From Urechis unicinctus (Eukaryota > Annelida > Polychaeta > Xenopneusta > Urechidae), in NCBI GenBank assembly GCA_034190875.2, contig CM067349.1, forward strand, positions 29,647,671-29,711,670: 64,000 nucleotides of DNA, given 5' to 3'. Of this stretch, positions 23,494-35,119 are shown one piece after another; the first letter of the stretch is position 1; each line of letters starts with the position of its first letter. The notes beneath the pieces were generated by a model, which saw nothing but the letters and a program-made list of their open reading frames with translations, ran no database searches and had not been told where the DNA came from. Both the position numbers and the translations under genes were made by a program.

Positions 23494-26309
23494 CTACAAG
23501 CGATTCAATGGCAAAACTTCACCCTGGTTGTTGTTGATGTCTTTCTTATAAATCAATGAAGGTCTGAAAATCAAACCAAACGTTTGATCATCTCGTCATA
23601 ATACATTCTTCTAATCATCGCATTGCCAAGTGAACGATGTACTTGGTATTATGAAAACGTATCTTAGTTGCAGTGAACTGTATATTCTTTATCTAGAACA
23701 TCTAATGCCCATGCTCACTGATGCTGTTGCTCCATCTCCAATATGGTCTTTGGCAACGGCATACCTCTTGTTTCTGGTAAAAGCAGGACTAGCAGACCGG
23801 CTACAACAGCGAACGACCCGTATATTATCGGTGGCAATGGAGCCCATACCTCTCCCTTACACATAATCGTAAAAGAGTCATGAATAGCTAAGCATTGTTG
23901 GATGAGGCACATAAATTAAACGCTCGATGTTATTACCTGCGAAAAATGCTAATTGAATCACACAAGACTGTATTTATAAGTTCGTTACCAAAGGTCCACC
24001 GACATATGACGCAGCCATTCCACTTATACGGGCACACATAGACGCCGTGCCTATGCCGATGTTCCTTACTTCTGTTGGGAACAATTCCGGTGAATATACG
24101 TAGATTGCATTGAACGCGGTTGATACAAATCCCTTTGCAACTGTGACAAATATTGTGTGGGCGACACCCATATCTGTAAACAATCAAAGTTGTCAATACC
24201 GTGAAACCTTCTCTCTAATAGCATAATAACATTATATGTTCTCATCTCGATCATAAATCACCTTTAATTATCATGTACACAGAAATGTAGCTCGCAACAC
24301 CAGCAATGAGCAGAGATAATGAACAAGTGAGTCTTCTGCCAGTCACACGCCAGACCAGACACAATGCACAGATGATGCAGGCTGGAATCTCCACAGCTCC
24401 AATGACGGACGTGTTAATGAACAGATCTCCTGAAAGGGTCCCGGTATTTAGTGATAACGCGAAGTACATCAGACTCACAGTGAACCTGGGAATACGCAAG
24501 GGCATAGTAATCACTAATTGAATCAATAATCCAACGATGTCGTTTCACCTGTCAATATTGGTAACGAGGGATAGTTACCAGTACAGATCAACGACTAAGC
24601 TATGCCGACGAATCACAGGTGATCTAATAAGTGATAGGAAATTGACACTGGAATTGGCCGCTCTGTGCTGCATAGGCATATGAACAAATTATGCAATCGA
24701 TGTCTCAATAACAATTAAGCTCACTTTATATGGCAATCTACCATTAATGTATGTTTGCAATAAACCGCCTAGTTTTTATTGACTTTTCATGGTACCATGT
24801 GTATATCATGTGAATCAAAGTCATCGGCCAAAGGTGATTTATTGGCTAATGCAATTTTTTTTAATATGGCAGTAGCGCTTTTATATCTCTTCTTCTGTAG
24901 CAGCCACAGAGGCGATTCATCCACCAACCTGACAAATTTGCAAATTTGCTCATGTAAAACACTAGTATATGACAAGAACAATAATTTAATGAAAGCGAAT
25001 AACTTGGTGTATTGAAAAGTTACTAGTGTTTATGTGGTCTATATTAAATAAATAAACATACCACCAATATGATAGCAGACATGTCATGGGGATGGCCACT
25101 GCTAACTGGAGCTTGACGTCATCACGGATTAGGAAACCAAGGCCAGCCCACATCACAAACCCGAAAGCGAAGGACAGATTAAGCACCATACCAGTCGCTG
25201 TTCGCCAGACAGGTGGTGTTTGCTCGATAGCTGTTTCCGAATTAACTGTTATTATAACGCACATATTGACCATCGCCAACACACCTTGTATCGTAGGCTG
25301 TCATATATCTGAAGAGAGGTATATATGAGGTTGTCCCATGTTATATATACTCACCTAGCACAAACGCAATAATAACGCTCGCAATAGTGGATACTCCCAT
25401 TAGAAATCTTGCAATCGCTAGAACCGTGTAGCTGTGTGGAAGTGCGCTCACAATATTTGAGAGGACTTTCAACACCAGGAAACCACATAATGTTTTCTTC
25501 CGACCAAATCTACGCATACAGATATAATTCTATCCAGGTGTATTTGCAAACCAACTCCGAGTGAATGTTTCAATGTGTCAGTAATTTGCTTTACCTGTCT
25601 GAAAAATACCCCCCGATGATGCTACCGACCAGGAAACCGGCCATGTATAGAGTGGATATCATGGATACCATCCACTTATCACTGCACACCAGGTTATACT
25701 GAAGCACGATGAATAGATTATCACGTTGTCCTCAAATAATAATCAATGAAATAAGCATTTCCCGATGTTAAATGTGTCTGGTACCTGTCAGAGATATATC
25801 CACCAAAGATGCTTCCGACAAGAATCATATATATTTGCATCGTCTGAAAATCAGAGATGGTGCTTTCCGGAAAAGTTGAAAATAATACATACTCTGCTTG
25901 TGATGGTGTTGAGAAATACGCTTTGGTCATAAACCCAGTCGTGGCAGCCGACAATGGAAGTGTTGAGTGCCATTCTTGAACGGTTCCAGTTCACCAAATC
26001 GTCATGTGTCAGAGATTTGTAGTTAATGTCAAATTGCTCACAGCTTCGATATGATCCATCTGCTTCTCGCGGAATTGCAATGTACTTCTGTTGACCATGT
26101 GATAGGTTCTGCAGCTTCTTGACATAGCACCAATGGTCTTGGTGCCCAGCAACGAAGTTGATATTAACTGATTCTTGTGCCAAAAATGCAATGGGAACTA
26201 TTAGCACCAATAAGATCCACTGGTACCTGCCCATTCCACCTGCTTCTTCATAGACATCTTCTATGTCGGGCGATTTGTAAAATGCGCTGCCGCCTACGTC
26301 GTCAGCCAT
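23494..26309 (-). CDS. SLC22-family organic ion transporter, complete 10-exon gene (copy 1)
   Basis: Exons on the minus strand: 26309-25893, 25698-25595, 25509-25355, 25230-25062, 24928-24796, 24667-24579, 24485-24262, 24173-23989, 23855-23719, 23563-23494. They sum to 1683 bp, i.e. 560 residues plus a TAG stop, with every phase matching. It is a 12-helix MFS carrier of the plasma membrane. Visible hallmarks are: helix 1 after GGMGRYQW; a large extracellular loop with cysteines and sequons near N68, N109 and N116; the signature SDRFGRKK at about 172-179; VDESPLWLL at about 284-292; ELFPTEVRNIG in exon 8; and LPETRG near the end. SLC22 members move organic cations, anions or zwitterions, and the substrate here cannot be read. 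Exons 6 and 10 are short and were located by comparison with the second copy. Intron 1 holds a partial duplicate of exon 2. Length and exon plan are normal for the family. Confidence 0.93.
25785..25843 (-). pseudogene. Partial duplicate of SLC22 exon 2 inside intron 1 (exon 2')
   Basis: A 59-bp stretch between TTTTCAG (acceptor) and ACAG|GTACCA (donor) encodes the second half of exon 2 (ILVGSIFGGYISD), preceded by a short altered start. It resembles exon 2 of the plus-strand copy more than the true exon 2 of its own gene. Both this segment and the true exon 2 run from phase 0 to phase 2, so swapping them would keep frame, while including both would not. The intron before it would be only 49 bp, which argues for a relic rather than a used alternative exon. 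Confidence 0.6.
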
Positions 26310-26807
26310 GGTGATGTGTTTACAGTATACTGTCCTATTGATCTAACACTGCCAGTTTATGTAAAGTCTACAAGACGAACTTTACACCAGAGAATAGACA
26401 AGCTCCAAAACACTGTGAGCAATGTCACTCTGCGTTAGTCCTTGATACTCTGTATCTCGTTGGATGAAAACATTAAGGACGACTTCATGTCATACATACT
26501 TTTAAGCGAGGAATATAAGTGACTTATACTGCCAACAACGTACAATAGCAGTTAATGCGGGATGAAAGTTCAGCTCATCTGAATATCATCGAGAGAAAAG
26601 TCATCTTCGCCGTATGCGTTGACAGCGACCTTGAAATACTATAGAAAATAGTAATACATTTCCCCTCAAGGTACACTTCTAAGCTTCAAGCATTTGACCT
26701 ATTTAAAGTCGAAGAACGTCTGTGTCATAGACACGTTGTAAAACATCATGTTGTTCGAGCTCATCCTCATAGGCCATATTCGAAAGCCCTATGCACAAGC
26801 CAATGTC

Positions 26808-27450
<643 letters not shown>

Positions 27451-27779
27451 TTGTTTATATATATGACAATGACAGTGCTCACAAAGGTTCGTTCTACTAC
27501 CTCTACCATCTGCGGGAGCGCACTGTCTCTAAATAAGCATTAATCCGCTCTACTAATTTCCAATACAATATCCTCGAAGATAAATGACCTTTGACCCACA
27601 CAGAGGGTATTTCGTTTATGAAACAGGGGAAGGAGTGACGGGAGGGATACTGACCAAGGATTCTTATCGATAGCTGTTGCTGATGCAGCTAACTGCATGT
27701 AACGCAAACGTAAATGCGGTGCCTTATGTTTCTGTTTAAGGAAAGGGCCTGAATGGTCTACATTCAAACCATTCTGCGA

Positions 27780-27852
27780 GTTTGTAGGTAGTAGGGTAGG
27801 TTGGTAGGTAGATAGGTACTCGCTGATTGGTAGGTATTTTGGTAGGTGGGAA
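27780..27852. repeat. Degenerate (GTAG)n tract
   Basis: GTAGGTAGTAGGGTAGGTTG and further GGTAGGT/GGTAGAT variants. It lies about 400 bp 3' of P1 exon 9 in gene sense. Confidence 0.85.
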
Positions 27853-28264
27853 CTTAGAGACTGATATATAACTATGCTGATAAGTACGTGTATGTTCGCA
27901 CACGAGCTGTTGAGCGACAGTTTGGCAAATAGAGAGGTAGGTAAAGCCAACTGTTCCTGAATAATTGTTAAGAATAAGTTCAATATTAACATTCTCCATT
28001 ATTCGTGTATCAAAGGAAGATGCACTAAATAAGTTAAGTATTGAGTTGACCCTGAACGTCTATATGTTAAATGCAGCTCCTACAATGTTGAAGGGTCATT
28101 TAAAAACGGTTCAATTTCAAACCAGACACTTGAGCGGTGTCATCACTTACTGGCGTTAGTGTTATGTAAATCAAGTTCAAAGTATCAACTTCCCGTTACA
28201 GTATCCAAACTATATTTTACTTGTGAATAATCGTCTAAAGCATTAAATGCTAACGCTTGCATGC

Positions 28265-28560
28265 ACTGTTGTTTTTCCTCCGCTATGGTCTTTGGCAATG
28301 ATGCGACTCTGGATTGTAGTAAAAGAAGACCAGCTGCAACAACATGTCCCGTATATTATCGGTGGCAATGGAACCCAATTATCAACCTGTCAACACAAGC
28401 AGCAAATGTGGCCAATCAAGCAAACTGACCTGGATGCTTGATGCTATGACGTTTTTACTTTTTACGAATGATACACCGACATATGTCGCGACCATTCCAC
28501 TAATAAGTCACACATGGACGCTTTGCCCATGCCTATGTTCCTTACTTCAGCGGGGTCTTC
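28265..28560 (-). pseudogene. SLC22 pseudogene fragment P1 (exons 9 and 8)
   Basis: The plus-strand text around 28285-28375 (TATGGTCTTTGGCAATG, CCGTATATTATCGGTGGCAA) matches the complement of copy-1 exon 9. Positions 28478-28555 match the complement of exon 8 (CACCGACATATG, GCCCATGCCTATGTTCC). Exon 9 has frame-breaking differences and the rest of the gene is absent, although the upstream-flank block Z recurs at 29.99-30.48 kb. This is a decayed tandem copy. Confidence 0.75.
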
Positions 28561-29989
28561 ACATTTGTTCTCGGGCTTAGCGCTCTTAGTTGTGCCCCAT
28601 ATACAATAGAAATTAGTTACAAAATATACACAATACAATTAAACAGCGACACAAATCCAGCTCGCTTAATTTGTGATAGGCATCGCATATGTCAATTTAG
28701 AATCAAACTTGAACAATTACGATGCGTATTCATTTATATGCATTCATGAGGTAATGCTAACATTTTACATACACAATCCTTATCCTGACTTCATGGAACT
28801 ATAATATACAACCGTTTTACATGGTAAAATATGCCTTAACTTTTATTTTAAGCATATATATTGTTGGCACCAATTTGATAATGTCTAATAGAGTATTCCA
28901 AAGCTATGGTCCCCTGTACGCTAAACTAGTTATGAAGCGATTTGTTTTCACATAAGGCAGGAAGTATGAATTCACTGGCCGTTTATTGTGATCATGTAGA
29001 CATGAATATAGGGAACATTTATTGTTATAACTGTTTAGTAGAAGACCATACGAGCAATTGTACATTAATGTTACAGTATGAACATTATTGCTATTACTTA
29101 GTTTACTACCCTAGAAGCTTTAGCAACATAGTCTGAAGATGTTCGCTATGGATCATTTAGTATAGTTTTCATTTTGTTTTTGGTACGTACATAGGTTAGG
29201 CAATTTCGAATCAGTCAAGCCTTCCCAAATGATATTGCAATAATTTTAATAGGTCAGTATAAAAACATTGTATGGTTTTAGCAACCAAGCTTTGTTAAGT
29301 ACGTGACGTTGTCTATAAATTACTCCAGAGGATTTCGGTATTTTATTTTTTATGTATTCTATATGGTTTTTCCTTTTCATCGAATTGTATCCCCAGAAAT
29401 TTTGTGCAGTCTGCTCATTGTGTAATATGATCATTGATTTGTACATCATTTTAAACTTGTATACGTTTATAATTGAAAGTCATATGGTGCGAGTTTGTAA
29501 TATTAAATGACAGTTGATTTGCGGTAAACCAATTATAAATTTTCTCAAACTCATTATTCATAATACAGATGTTTACACTAATATATTCCCCATATTAAGA
29601 AACATTTGATCCATCAGCAAATGGAATAGATTTTACTTAATCAGAGACTTTATGTTAATCATTTATATACATCCGGAATCGAGTTGGACATAGTATTGAT
29701 CACTGTGGAGCCCACATGTCAAGGTACGAGTCTCCGAAAGTACTTTATCACATTAAACAAAGTTCATTCGTCTAGTTAAAATCTTACCAGTGCTGTTCCA
29801 CGAATATCGTTATGATGTGACTTCTTGAGAAGAATGTCACGATAAAGGGTGTCGAATGCTTTGCCAATCCACTTACACACCAAATACACATTCATTGTTT
29901 TCGAGTGAGCTAAGAATGAAATCTGTTACACACACTATACTGCATACTGAGTTTAGTACGGCTTGTCGATGACACTCAAACATTTACCT

Positions 29990-30480
29990 TCTTTTTGTGG
30001 GATGGTAATTTTAAGCATACCCTATGCTAGTCTGTAACTATAACTGGTAGTGTTTTCTAAGTCTACAGGCTGATATATGACCGGCGGGGGAACATGTGAC
30101 TCTGGTCATTCAAGGGGTGTTGCAGTTTGTGCCAGCATATCTCAATATGTAACAGATGTCTGAATACTAATGACAGCTCAGATATATTTCGTGACGCTCA
30201 TTCTGGCTGCACCGAGCTATAAATGTTATTCATATATATGAGTTGTTCCCTGGCATTGTCTAGCTATATGCGTACCAGCCACACCCAGATGATATTGTCA
30301 AGACAGAGCCAAGTTACAAATGCACCTGCGACGCTCCTTTTTGCTTTTAGAAAAGAGTGGATGTTTTATGGTATTCCTTCACCTATGTTGGGGTGTCGCC
30401 AAGTGCTTGGGGTGAAGGAGTCGGAACATAGCTGAAACCGGAGATTAACAATTCCGACACAGGGCCCAATATTCAACCTG
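29990..30480 (-). repeat. Block Z, copy 1 (SLC22 5' flank)
   Basis: Shares AGTCTACAGGCTGATATATG, CCAGCATATCTCAATATG, ACCAGCCACACCCAGAT and GACAGAGCC-AAATGCACCTGCG with copies at 33.9 and 43.1 kb. In P2 and P3 this block sits just upstream of exon 1, so it is the former promoter-side flank of the transporter. Confidence 0.8.
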
Positions 30481-31796
30481 CAATATCATCATCATAACGT
30501 AACAGTCTATGTACCTATGTATTTGGTGAATATTGAATGCCAGGATGAAGCCATGAAGCGTCAGACGTGAGTGCAGTATCACATCCAATATAGAGTCAAT
30601 TTCACTCAGTTATACATGGACATTCGAAGTTGTCGTTACCTGCATGTGAGTGAATATGTTCACTACTCTTAGAAACAACAATGTTATTTTTGCCTATGCT
30701 GTGTGAAGAGCACGGCCTAGACTTTGATGGAGCAATTTATCAGAAATTAATACATTGCGTTTTATGTCGATTTCATGCTGCACAATCGGCTAGCTTTTGG
30801 TTAAGCAATACAGTTGCTATACACTGTGCCTCTTAAACATGGAGAGTGATCAGTTCCTAATTGACTGCCAACATTAAGGAAGGAGTTTGTGGGGGTTTAT
30901 TCGCCAGGGTTTTATGTTCATCCAAGTACAATTATGTTTGTCTCTATAGATATCAGTCTGATATCGCCAATGGTGATTTTTATCTTGCAAGGCACTGCAA
31001 AATAATCGAATATTCCCCAATCGTAATCTATTTAATGATATGTTGAGATCACACGTTATCTCTTCCGTGCTATGCTAGCAGCGCAAAACCCTCAATTTGT
31101 CTCTTGTCCCATTCACTTCCAATATCGATATCAATACAGCTAGTGACGTTGGATATTTATCAAAAGTCATATAGTTCGTAAGGAGTTGAATACATGGCCA
31201 TACATTCCACAGACGAAATTACATAGATACTTGCTATGGATGTAATGCCACAAAGTCGCTAGGTCCAACAAGTTATCGATTTAATGATTTAGTGATTAAT
31301 TGTATATTGGTTTACGTTATACGGCGCCGGCACGTAAAGCGTTTTCAATGCGGCAGTCGTTCTCCCGATTCGCGTATGTCTTAAAGTCCATCTTATTAGC
31401 CTTTTCTGTATTCTTGGCGATGTTCGTGACAAGTGAACTACATGCACCTTGTGGAAGAAGTGTATTGCTTATGCCCTCAAACGTGTGCTTGCGTTGTTAA
31501 ATACTGTGCCTTTATATACATCATTTATGTGCCACATAATAATATATTTTATATTGTTTTCGAAATTCCAAATTCATATAAGACTTTATGGTTATGTGTA
31601 ATAGCTTGACATTCAACGCTGGATATTGATTTCGAGCCCATGACTTGTGTGCTGCTCTAAAAAATATAATCCCGGAATCAGCTTCGTCGTGTCAAGTTTG
31701 TCCGTTTGGAAGTTATTAAATGATGACCGCTCGGGAGGTTGTTTCGTAGTAATTGACGAGGACGACGCGACTGCCCCGGCTAAGAGCTAATTTGAC

Positions 31797-32380
31797 AGGT
31801 AGGTTGGGCGGTAGGTAGGTAGGTGGCTGGGTAGGTAGGTAGGTAGGTAGGTAGGTAGGTAGGTAGGTAGGTAGGTAGGTAGGTAGGTAGGTAGGTAGGT
31901 AGGTAGGTAGGTAGGTAGGTAGGTAGGTAGGTAGGTAGGTAGGTAGGTAGGTAGGTAGGTAGGTAGGTAGGTAGGTAGGTAGGTAGGTAGGTAGGTAGGT
32001 AGGTAGGTAGGTAGGTAGGTAGGTAGGTAGGTAGGTAGGTAGGTAGGTAGGGTAGGTAGGTAGGTAGGTAGGTAGGTAGGTAGGTAGGTATATAGATAGG
32101 TAGGTACGTAGGTAGGTAGGCAGGTAGATAGGTAGGTTGGTTGGTTGGTAGGCAGGTAGGTAGGTAGATAGATAGGTTGGTTGGTTGGTTGGTTGGTTGG
32201 TTGATAGGTAGGTAGGTAGGTGTAATAGGAAGGTAGGTAGGTAGGTAGGTAGGTAGGTAGGTAGGTAGGTAGGTAGGTAGGTAGGTAGGTAGGTAGGTAG
32301 GTAGGTAGGTAGGTAGGTAGGTAGGTAGGTAGGTAGGTAGGTAGGTAGGTAGGTAGGTAGGTAGGTAGGTAGGTAGGTAG
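31797..32380. repeat. (GTAG)n tetranucleotide array with GTTG and GATA interruptions
   Basis: About 580 bp, with internal GGTTGGTTGGTT blocks and one TGTAATAGGAA break. On the complement it is (CTAC)n; the 240-250 codon open frames over it encode only threonine-tyrosine-leucine-proline repeats. Confidence 0.98.
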
Positions 32381-32989
32381 TTAAGGCGACACGGGAAGAT
32401 ATATAATCCGATATATTGGCAGTTAGGTATAAAGCTCTGCACTGAAGCTTTTTCAACTGATAGGTAGGCAAGCATAGAGGTAGTTAAATTGGTGAGCGTT
32501 TCTTTCATTCAATTTATTTTTAAGATATTTTAAATAATTATAACCAACGTTTCGTATTTATTAGGACAATGGTATGTAGGTTTCATCACCTCTGTATTGA
32601 AGTTTTGATATATAGGGAATTCTCTCTGGTAGTTTCTTCATTCATCAACGTTTCGTAATTAGTATGATACCTTAGATGGTTGACTTGTTAATCAAAAGTG
32701 TTATTTTTTATTTTTCTTCTCCTTAATTTCTTTATATTCAATGTAGCTCCTTGTGGGCAAATACCAATGCGCAGGAAAACAATGATAAATGATGATTTAC
32801 AAACGGCTCAATAGCAATCCTTCGACCAGTTTGTAGTTTTTCTCATCACTTAAGGTAATAAGTGGTCTTGAAATCATGTTCAGAGTATCAACACCACGTT
32901 AAAGTATCATATTTAAGTTGAATAAAAAAACCCTTTATGAATTGGCAAAGGATCCCATGCTAAAAGCATCAGCTGCAAGACATTGTAAC

Positions 32990-33735
32990 TCTTGACTAAT
33001 GGTCCACAGACAAATGGCACACATACACGCTGTGCCTATGACTATATTCATTGCCTCAGCGGGGTGGAGGAAGGGACAATTCCGTTCAATGTATAGATGG
33101 CGCGTACTTAGATTATGGTAAATCCCTTTATCTGAGTAAAAGTATGTAATATTTGTGATTCAATTTAATTTAACAAAACAAGAACGGGAAGAATACGCGT
33201 TCCGCGGCGTTAAATGCGTCTGATACCTGTCATACATATATCCACCAATGATGTTTCCGCTGCACATACTGAAATTACAATAATAAATTATATCCTGGTG
33301 ATGATACTTGTGTGACACTTACTTTTATACATACGCTGGCTGTGAAGGTATGAACAAATGTTCTATGGTCATGAAACCAGACGTAACATCCGACTGGTAA
33401 GGTGTTGAGTCCCTTTTGCGAATGGTTCCATTTCTGCAAAATAATCATGCGTCAAAGTTGCATAGTTTATATCGAACTTCTCACAGCTCTTATAATCTGC
33501 TTCTGCATCGCGTGGAATTGTGATATAATTTTGCTGACAGTGAGATATGTTCTGCAGCTCCTTGACATAGCACGGTGCAAGACGACGAATGTTAATGATT
33601 CCGGGGGCAGAAATACACCTGCTTGATCGTAGATATGTTCAATATCGTTAAGATTTACTACTTGCGCTGTCTGATGGTTGTTGGTTAACAGTGTCCCGTT
33701 AAGTTGTTCTAATACCCCCCTGAAACAAATTAGCA
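32990..33735 (-). pseudogene. SLC22 pseudogene P2 (exon 8, exon 2, exon 1 remnants)
   Basis: Reading the minus strand, 33690-33330 is exon 1. The IEHIYDQAG motif is followed directly by FLPPESL, so the first membrane helix is deleted, and the frame then breaks at the former GHQDHW region. 33215-33260 is the second half of exon 2 and about 33135-32990 is a poor exon 8. Exons 3-7 are missing. The order exon 8 - exon 2 - exon 1 is the same as in P3, implying a shared deletion. No functional product is expected. Confidence 0.8.
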
Positions 33736-33879
33736 TTCAGCGGCGGACCATTTTACTTTGAAAGAAGACCTGCTCCCATAGCAAGACAAGTTTCACACGC
33801 TAAAAGCAAAACTGTTGACAACGTGATTCGCTGGATTGCATGATTTTAATGACCCTTAAATAAATACAGGCAATTTTGT

Positions 33880-34385
33880 GGGATGGGATTTCAGCTCGTG
33901 TAAATGTTCATCTTACCTTTTGCTAGTTCTGTAACTACTACTGGTTGTGTTTTGCATGTCTACAGGCCGGGTAACATGCGATTCTGGTCATACACGGAAT
34001 AATACATGTTGCATGTTTTGCGCCAGCAGATCTCAATATGCAAGAGAAATATGAATACTAATGATAGCACCGGAATATTCAGCCACACCCATTCTGTCTA
34101 CTCACTGCGTTAAGTGATATTGATAGATTTGAATTACACCCATTAGTTCTATAGTTACATACGTACCAGCCACACCCAGATCATTTTGACAAGACAGAGC
34201 CAGGCAACAAATGCACCTGCGATGCTTCTATGTGAAGTCTGAAAGGTGTACAGGAATTTAACGGTATTCCTTCGTCATTGCAGGGCGTCGACAAGCACAT
34301 AGAGGGGTTTGGCTCGTAGGTATACCGGACATTAAAATCGCCACCATAGGGCCTCACTTCACAACCTGGAAATTCATGTGTATTT
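33880..34385 (-). repeat. Block Z, copy 2
   Basis: Upstream flank of P2. Shares TTGCATGTTTTGCGCCAGCA, GATAGCACCGGAATATTC, CACACCCATTC and ACAAATGCACCTGCGATGC with the other copies. Confidence 0.85.
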
Positions 34386-34442
34386 TAATCACAACAAAGG
34401 AAGGACCTCTCTATATTATTCGTTACAGAATCATGAATATCA

Positions 34443-34565
34443 TGCCCAAGAATGCATTCAGTATCGAATAGTGTATAAAATGTGGTGAATGTTGTAATCA
34501 ATGATTACGATTAGAACACAGAATGATTTGCTCTGCAAAAGCACATACCATTATTCAAACATTTG
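34443..34565 (+). repeat. 123-bp direct repeat, copy A
   Basis: Identical by eye to 34689-34811 over 123 bp, beginning TGCCCAAGAATGCATTCAG and ending TTATTCAAACATTTG. A diverged relative lies at about 43690-43795. Confidence 0.9.
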
Positions 34566-34688
34566 ATCGAAGTATACGATGCAATAATGTCGCCTTCATT
34601 GGTGACGCTGAAACATAATATGTAATTTTGACCAGCCCCGGAATTTTACAGCGGATGTGTCACTTGCTTGTAGGATATACGCGAGTTT

Positions 34689-34811
34689 TGCCCAAGAATG
34701 CATTCAGTATCGAATAGTGTATAAAATGTGGTGAATGTTGTAATCAATGATTACGATTAGAACACAGAATGATTTGCTCTGCAAAAGCACATACCATTAT
34801 TCAAACATTTG
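34689..34811 (+). repeat. 123-bp direct repeat, copy B
   Basis: Second copy. The two copies are separated by exactly another 123 bp that is not a copy. Confidence 0.9.
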
Positions 34812-35119
34812 TTTGGTATCTATCTTTATTCATATTACTGGTCCTCGGTCAATTGTGAATGACATATCACGTCAATGATATCAGTGATATGTTGAAACAA
34901 ATTACGATCAATAAATCATTATCTCATTTGAATGTGCGTAATTGAATCTTTGACGCACATTTACACTAGCATATTCAACTGATGCCTCACTGTGAGGAAT
35001 GGTCTGTTGTTTGAATACACTGCTAATTTGTCCAGTAGAGCGAGACTGAAAGATGCAAGGAGATATGTCTCTGGGTAGCCATTCAAACCCAATCATATCA
35101 TATGATGTCAATTTCATAG

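Noticed and set aside
31716-32508. Open frames of 240-250 codons rich in TYLP on the minus strand
   Set aside because: They are translations of the (CTAC)n array, open in all three frames with no unique domain.
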